Assembly: GCF_001693255.1 (NCBI RefSeq)
Contig: NZ_CP016474.1
Coordinates: 2,064,661-2,128,660, forward strand
Origin: Picosynechococcus sp. PCC 7003
GTDB taxonomy: Bacteria; Cyanobacteriota; Cyanobacteriia; Cyanobacteriales; MRBY01
DNA: 64,000 bases
Direction of reading: 5' to 3'
The notes beneath the pieces are model-generated. The model was not told where the DNA came from and made no database searches. It was given only the letters and a program-made list of their open reading frames with translations. The position numbers and the translations under genes were made by a program. Shown here one piece after another: positions 59,437 through 64,000 of this stretch (position 1 is its first letter; every line of letters begins with the position of its first letter).

Positions 59437-60669
59437 CTATGTGTGCAACTGCGATCGCCCCCACTCGATGGCTTCGGCTTTGGTGTGGATTTTTCCTTCG
59501 AGGTGGGCCACTTGAATTTCGGTGAGTAAATGGCCAATTTGGGGACTGGGAGAAAGATGCAACTCACGGATGAGATCCTTCCCCGATAGGAGAGAAACCG
59601 GATGGGCGACGGGATCGCTGGCGGTGAAGTATCGTTGCAATAATGGCGCTAACGTGGCAGCGCTGAGGCCAAAACTCCGGGCCACCAGGGCAAGGATGGG
59701 AAAGGCCCCTTTAACCGTTTGGAAGAAGAAATATTGTTCCCGCAGGCTCAAGGGTTGCGCTTGGCTGGCCAACAGTTGGGGGAGCATTTCGATGACAGTG
59801 CTGACGGTGCGCAGTTCGTACCGGGGATATTTTAAGCGGGCGATCGCCTGTTGGGCCTGTTCTGGATCGGTGCCCACCAAACAGGCCAATTTCCCCAGGG
59901 CGAGCCATCCTGTCTCCGTGGCAAATTCAGGGTGAATTTCGGCCAATTCCTGACCAATGGCCGTTAACCGTTGCACACGATCTAAGCTTTTTTGATCTGC
60001 TGCGGGCAACCAATACGCCAGCAAGCCATCCTGAAAGGCCAGCTCTAGCCAGCGATCGCCCCTCGGGTGGTGCAACAAATAATTCAACTCATGCTGAATC
60101 CGTTCTGCCGCAATATTTTTGATCAAAGGGGCTAGTTCCCGGATCTGTGCCCTGGTGTCAGCATCTAAAGAAAATCCCAACTGCGCCGCCTGGCGATAGG
60201 CCCGCAACAACCGCAGGGGGTCATCGGCTAAATTTTCCGGCGTCACCATCCGCAACACTTTATTTTCTAGGTCGGCGAGGCCATTGAGGGGATCAACTAA
60301 ACAATCAGAACGAATATGATAGGCGATCGCATTCACACAATAATCCCGCCGCCGCAAATCCCGCTCGAGGCTTTCCCCTTCCTGTTGAGCAAAATCCAAC
60401 GTCCCCTGCCGGAAGACCACCCGGGCAATTTGACGCATCTCATCGAGTACCACAAAACCCGCTTGATATTTTTTCGCAATGGCACGGGCTGTTTCCACTG
60501 CCTTTTTGGGGACGACAAAATCAAAATCAATATAATCACTCTGGCGCTGCAAGAGGGCATCTCGCACGGCACCTCCCACCAAGCAAGCCTCCGCTGGTAA
60601 TTCCGCCACAGAAAATGGCAAAAGGCGTAAAAATTCAGCTAAACGCTCCTTGGGAGAGTCCAAAACCAT
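59437..60669 (-). CDS. cca: tRNA nucleotidyltransferase/poly(A) polymerase family (CCA-adding type)
   Basis: Class II nucleotidyltransferases of this group add CCA (or the C or A parts) to tRNA 3' ends. The 410-residue protein has EACLVGGAVRDALLQR, the catalytic DxD in YIDFDFVVPK, LERDLRRRDYCVNAIAY, and the nucleotide-recognition block DDPLRLLRAYRQAAQLGF. The frame extends upstream to 60747 but ATG 60669 (MVLDSPKERL) is preferred. No HD phosphohydrolase domain is seen. Whether it makes full CCA or only part, as in organisms with separate CC- and A-adding enzymes, cannot be told without a second copy search. Confidence 0.9.
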   Translation of the reverse strand: MVLDSPKERLAEFLRLLPFSVAELPAEACLVGGAVRDALLQRQSDYIDFDFVVPKKAVETARAIAKKYQAGFVVLDEMRQIARVVFRQGTLDFAQQEGESLERDLRRRDYCVNAIAYHIRSDCLVDPLNGLADLENKVLRMVTPENLADDPLRLLRAYRQAAQLGFSLDADTRAQIRELAPLIKNIAAERIQHELNYLLHHPRGDRWLELAFQDGLLAYWLPAADQKSLDRVQRLTAIGQELAEIHPEFATETGWLALGKLACLVGTDPEQAQQAIARLKYPRYELRTVSTVIEMLPQLLASQAQPLSLREQYFFFQTVKGAFPILALVARSFGLSAATLAPLLQRYFTASDPVAHPVSLLSGKDLIRELHLSPSPQIGHLLTEIQVAHLEGKIHTKAEAIEWGRSQLHT

Positions 60670-60800
60670 CAATGACGAAACCCGATTAGAATAAGCACGA
60701 TTAATGAGAATATCATTCCCCCTCCGATTATGGGCAGGGAAATTCAAAAGCGCAAAAACACAGGCTAAAATAGGGTCTGCTGTTTGAGGGCACCGACCAA

Positions 60801-61697
60801 ATGAAGGATTTTGTTGTCATCACCTTTTATCAATTTTTCGACTTTCCTGACTACAAAGAACGGCAACAACCCATTTTCAACTTCGCCGACGAACAAAATA
60901 TCATTGGCACCATTCTATTGGCCCACGAAGGGATTAACGCCACCATTGCGGGCACCCAAACGGCCCTTGATGCCATGGTGAACTTTCTGCGCCAAGACCC
61001 TCGTCTCGCGGATCTCACTTACAAAGTTTCTACGGCCCCTAAACAGCCCTTTAAACGCCTCAAGGTCAAACTCAAAAAAGAAATTGTCACCCTGGGTCAA
61101 CCGAACGTTGATCCGAATAATACCGTCGGCACCTACATTGATCCCCAGGATTGGAATGATTTGATCCAAAACCCGGATGTGACCCTCGTGGATACCCGCA
61201 ATGATTATGAAGTGGGCATTGGTACTTTTAAGGGGGCCATTAACCCCAACACCCAATCCTTCCGCGAATTTCCCGATTATGTCGCCGAAAATTTAGATCC
61301 CCAGAAAAATGCGAAGGTGGCGATGTTTTGCACGGGGGGCATTCGCTGTGAAAAGGCGACCTCCTACCTTCTAAACCAGGGGTTTCAGGAGGTTTACCAT
61401 CTCAAGGGTGGCATTTTAAAATATCTCGAAGAAATCCCCGTTGAAGAAAGCCTCTGGGAAGGGGAATGCTTTGTATTTGACGAGCGGGTCACGGTCAAGC
61501 ATGGCCTAGAAACGGGTCACTATGAACTGTGCTACGCCTGTGGCCATCCCATTGATGCGGAGGATAAAACATCGGCGGACTATGAGATTGGCGTGTCTTG
61601 TCCTTACTGTATTGAGGCCTTGACCCCGGAACGGCGATCGCGCTTTGAAGCAAAATGGCAACAACGGCAACAGATGAAAGCCTGCCAGGCCAGTTAA
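60801..61697 (+). CDS. trhO: tRNA uridine-34 hydroxylase TrhO (YceA-type rhodanese)
   Basis: TrhO uses oxygen to hydroxylate uridine 34 of some tRNAs, the first step to (m)cmo5U-type wobble bases. The 298-residue protein has the N-terminal domain (GTILLAHEGINATIAGT; FKRLKVKLKKEIVTLG), a rhodanese domain (LVDTRNDYEVGIGTFKGA, active loop MFCTGGIRCEKATSYL) and a C-terminal region with four metal-type cysteines (LCYACGHPID; SCPYCIEAL). Length and motifs match. It diverges from the CCA enzyme gene, whose chosen start is 131 bases away, making the shared spacer a promoter region for two tRNA-maturation genes. Confidence 0.92.
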   Translation: MKDFVVITFYQFFDFPDYKERQQPIFNFADEQNIIGTILLAHEGINATIAGTQTALDAMVNFLRQDPRLADLTYKVSTAPKQPFKRLKVKLKKEIVTLGQPNVDPNNTVGTYIDPQDWNDLIQNPDVTLVDTRNDYEVGIGTFKGAINPNTQSFREFPDYVAENLDPQKNAKVAMFCTGGIRCEKATSYLLNQGFQEVYHLKGGILKYLEEIPVEESLWEGECFVFDERVTVKHGLETGHYELCYACGHPIDAEDKTSADYEIGVSCPYCIEALTPERRSRFEAKWQQRQQMKACQAS

Positions 61698-61883
61698 ATC
61701 GTCAGGGAATCTACAGCAGAATTGGGGAACTTCTCGACTACAATGGGGCTAATTCTTTGCCAGCATTCATGACGTAACGACTAAAAGCGTTGATTTTTAG
61801 CGACCCCAAGGGCTTAATGCTTTGGCGATCGCCCCCAGTCAACCGCACCATTTACTAAATCACCCTTACTTACCCGTAAAAGT

Positions 61884-62720
61884 ATGCCACAACTGCATCT
61901 TTCCCACCTCGACCCCCGCGCGCAAACCGCCAATCCCCAAGCACAATCGATGCCAATGGGAGACGTTCAAATGGGTGGGATGATGCCAGATCTTGATTTA
62001 GCTGCCGTTAACGAAAAACTCAGCGAGGCCAATGCCGTCGAAGTTGTTCAGTGGGCCTCCCAAACCTTTCCCGAAGGGCTGATCATGAGTACCAGTTTCG
62101 GGATTCAGTCGGCGGTGATGCTCCACCTCGTCACCCAGGTTATCCCGGATATTCCCGTCGTTTGGATTGACACTGGCTATCTACCAAACGCCACCTATCG
62201 CTTTGCCGAAGAATTAGGCGATCGCCTCAACCTGAATTTAAAAGTTTACCAATCGCCCCTCAGTCCTGCGCGGATGGAAGCCCTCTACGGCAAACTCTGG
62301 GAACAAGACAATATTGAAGCCTTTAACCGCTACGATTACATCCGCAAAGTCGAACCCATGCAACGGGCCCTCAAGGAGTTAAACGCCAAAGCCTGGCTTG
62401 CTGGACTCCGCAAAGGCCAAACCGACCACCGCAAGACCCTCGGTTACGTAGCAAAACAGGGCAAACAGTATAAAATCCACCCGATTTTGACTTGGACATC
62501 CAAGGACGTTTATGAGTATCTAATGGCCCACGATCTCCCCTACCATCCCTATTTCGATAAAGGCTATGTCACCGTAGGCGATTGGCATTCTAGTCGGCCC
62601 TTGATGGCTGGTGATGAAAGCGAGCGAGATACCCGTTTCCGGGGCCTGAAACAAGAATGTGGCCTGCATCTTCCCAGCACCTCCGAAGAAGCCCAGAGTC
62701 TAGACTCCAGCGGCCTCTAG
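61884..62720 (+). CDS. cysH: Phosphoadenylylsulfate (PAPS) reductase
   Basis: CysH reduces PAPS to sulfite with thioredoxin. The 278-residue protein has the PP-loop-like [31 protein letters not shown], the [13 protein letters not shown] block, and the single redox cysteine motif ECGLH near the C-terminus. It lacks the paired cysteines of iron-sulfur APS reductases, so PAPS, made by CysC, is the expected substrate. An N-terminal extension of about 30 residues ([20 protein letters not shown]) has no known role. Neighbours are trhO upstream and rplI convergent. Confidence 0.94.
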   Translation: MPQLHLSHLDPRAQTANPQAQSMPMGDVQMGGMMPDLDLAAVNEKLSEANAVEVVQWASQTFPEGLIMSTSFGIQSAVMLHLVTQVIPDIPVVWIDTGYLPNATYRFAEELGDRLNLNLKVYQSPLSPARMEALYGKLWEQDNIEAFNRYDYIRKVEPMQRALKELNAKAWLAGLRKGQTDHRKTLGYVAKQGKQYKIHPILTWTSKDVYEYLMAHDLPYHPYFDKGYVTVGDWHSSRPLMAGDESERDTRFRGLKQECGLHLPSTSEEAQSLDSSGL

Positions 62721-62760
62721 GAACATTTGCCGGGTCTTTGTTGTAGCGTCCTAGGACAAT

Positions 62761-62786
62761 AAAAAAGCGGATCAATGATGATCCGC
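62761..62786 (-). terminator. Rho-independent terminator of rplI
   Basis: GCGGATCA and TGATCCGC form a perfect eight-pair stem with a four-base loop. On the minus strand six T follow. The stem is also downstream of convergent cysH, so it may serve that gene partly. Confidence 0.82.
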
Positions 62787-62814
62787 TTGCTAAATTTTTG
62801 ATTGAAGAGCAATT

Positions 62815-63273
62815 CTAGAGGGCAATCACGTCGAACTGAACCGTTGCGATCACTTCGGGGTGCAGTTTAACCTGGGCTTCGTAGCTACCAGTTTTGCCAA
62901 TTTCAGGGAGCGTAATGCCACGACGATCCACATCTTGGCCTGCTCTTTCTTTGATGGCGTCTGCCACATCCTGGGTTGTTACGGTACCGAAAATTTGATT
63001 TTCTTCACCAACTTGCTTGCGGATAATTAGTTTACCCACAGTTTTGAGAGCAACTTTACGCGCTTCGGCGTCCTGGAGTTCTGCAAGCAGACGTTGACGT
63101 TCTTTTTCGCGGCGCTGTTCAACTTGGCGAAGAATGCCGGGGGTGGCGAGGGAGGCAATGCCTTGGGGGAGGAGGTAGTTACGGGCATAGCCGGGGGCAA
63201 CTTCAACGAGGTCACCATTGTTGCCTAGCTTGCGCACGTCCTGATTAAGGACTACCTGTAAACGCTTACTCAT
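62815..63273 (-). CDS. rplI: Large ribosomal subunit protein L9
   Basis: L9 binds 23S rRNA near the L1 stalk and helps keep reading frame. The 152-residue protein has the N-terminal RNA-binding domain ([36 protein letters not shown]), the long connecting helix ([20 protein letters not shown]) and the C-terminal domain ([14 protein letters not shown]). No defects. It precedes a strong terminator. Confidence 0.97.
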   Translation of the reverse strand: MSKRLQVVLNQDVRKLGNNGDLVEVAPGYARNYLLPQGIASLATPGILRQVEQRREKERQRLLAELQDAEARKVALKTVGKLIIRKQVGEENQIFGTVTTQDVADAIKERAGQDVDRRGITLPEIGKTGSYEAQVKLHPEVIATVQFDVIAL

Positions 63274-63330
63274 AATATTGACAGAATAATTTTTTCTATA
63301 GAAATCTGTTAGCTTCCAGAACTTTAAATT

Positions 63331-64000
63331 CTACAAGTTAAGGGATTGTTTAGGCAAATAGTCCGGATCTCTGTTCTGTTTTGTGGTATTGGAAAGAGGG
63401 CTGTCGTCACAGGCAGATTGTCGCCCTTGTTTCCGACGCTGCTTATCTCGATACATTTTTTCGTCGGCCTGTCTCAACAGGGTGCGGAGGGACGCATCGG
63501 CTGGAAATTCTGCGTAACTCGTGTAGCCAGTGCTGATTGAAAGTTGGTAGGGGCGCTGTTGTTGTTGGTTGAAGGTGGCGATCGCCGTTTGTAGTCGTTG
63601 GTAAATCAGCTGTGCCTCTGTTTGATTCACCGGCGCAAAACAGGTAAATTCATCACCCCCCAGACGTGCCAGAATATCCGCCTTTCGGAAACAGTCCCGC
63701 AGGATTTGGGCGGCATCGACAATGACGCGATCGCCCGTCGCATGGCCCAGGCGATCATTGATCACCTTCAGATTATCCACATCAAAGAAGAAGAGCGAAA
63801 AAGGCAACTTTTGGCGCTCTAGCAAGGATAATTCCTGTTCGACGAGCATAAAGAAACCCCGACGATTGTAAACGCCCGTCAACTCATCCGTGAGAGACAG
63901 TTGACGAATGCGATGTTCGGCTTTTTTTCGCTCTTGGACTTCCTGACGCAGTTTTTGATTGAGGCGATCCAGTTCCCGGGTGCGCTCTTGGATTTGCTGC
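63331..64000 (-). CDS. GGDEF-domain diguanylate cyclase, N-terminus outside the window
   Basis: Diguanylate cyclases make the second messenger cyclic di-GMP. The visible C-terminal part has about 222 residues: a coiled coil (about 63890-64000; ELDRLNQKLRQEVQERKKAE) leading into the GGDEF domain with LTDELTGVYNRRGFF, FFFDVDNLKVINDRLGHATGD, and the active loop LGGDEFTCF. The inhibitory site RxxD (RKAD) lies five residues before GGDEF, so product inhibition is expected. The tail after YRDKQRRKQ is unstructured. The frame is open to the window edge, so the sensor domain is not visible. Its stop is 57 bases upstream of the rplI start on the same strand. Confidence 0.93.
   Translation of the reverse strand, partial: QQIQERTRELDRLNQKLRQEVQERKKAEHRIRQLSLTDELTGVYNRRGFFMLVEQELSLLERQKLPFSLFFFDVDNLKVINDRLGHATGDRVIVDAAQILRDCFRKADILARLGGDEFTCFAPVNQTEAQLIYQRLQTAIATFNQQQQRPYQLSISTGYTSYAEFPADASLRTLLRQADEKMYRDKQRRKQGRQSACDDSPLSNTTKQNRDPDYLPKQSLNL

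Overview
The window is ordinary chromosomal DNA of a unicellular cyanobacterium. The evidence is the very frequent palindrome GCGATCGC (HIP1), the split RNA polymerase large subunit (separate rpoC1 and rpoC2), a phycobilisome core-membrane linker (apcE), a CpcS/CpeS-type bilin lyase, and an NdhD subunit of the photosynthetic NDH-1 complex. Gene content and protein lengths recall the marine Picosynechococcus (Synechococcus sp. PCC 7002) group. That is from memory and was not checked by a search.

Layout. 1-9.98 kb: the 3' part of a mannose-1-phosphate guanylyltransferase, a lipoate-ligase-family protein, a Vat-like acetyltransferase, a frameshifted DUF423 membrane protein, a large acyl-CoA synthetase/GNAT fusion, the principal sigma factor, a nitrilase-family amidase, a HicAB toxin-antitoxin pair and a methyltransferase. 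10.2-19.3 kb: apcE, small exported and DUF3110 proteins, two tandem MntP-type manganese exporters, hrcA, a rhodanese and ndhD. 19.3-30.7 kb: a 456-bp IS630-type remnant, then rpoB-rpoC1-rpoC2, a TatD nuclease and rpsT. 30.9-39.5 kb: hisD and many small, tightly packed housekeeping or hypothetical genes. 39.6-44.7 kb: the str operon (rpsL-rpsG-fusA-tuf-rpsJ). 44.8-47.8 kb: IscA-like, phosphomannose isomerase, tadA and grxC, then a decayed tnpB element carrying a 46-residue ribbon-helix-helix gene. 47.8-55.9 kb: an SDR enzyme, exported proteins and a large outer-membrane-type DUF3769 protein in an AT-rich block without HIP1 sites. 56-64 kb: phosphohexomutase, a PulC-like protein, cysC, a CCA-adding-type enzyme, trhO, cysH, rplI and the C-terminal part of a GGDEF protein.

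The genes mostly serve core functions: transcription (sigma factor, RpoB/C1/C2), translation (S7, S10, S12, S20, L9, EF-G, EF-Tu, TadA, TrhO, CCA enzyme), light harvesting and electron flow (ApcE, CpcS-like, NdhD), sulfate assimilation (CysC, CysH), and mannose/glucose phosphate metabolism (guanylyltransferase, isomerase, mutase, at three separate loci). Mobile DNA is limited to two decayed elements. I see no tRNA, rRNA, CRISPR array or prophage.

I do not see a clearly new multi-gene system. The most unusual items are the tnpB element with its divergent small RHH gene and both hairpin ends, the acetyltransferase fusion that keeps the acyl-CoA synthetase catalytic histidine, the internally deleted IS630 element with intact ends, and the 5.5-kb HIP1-free block of exported proteins.
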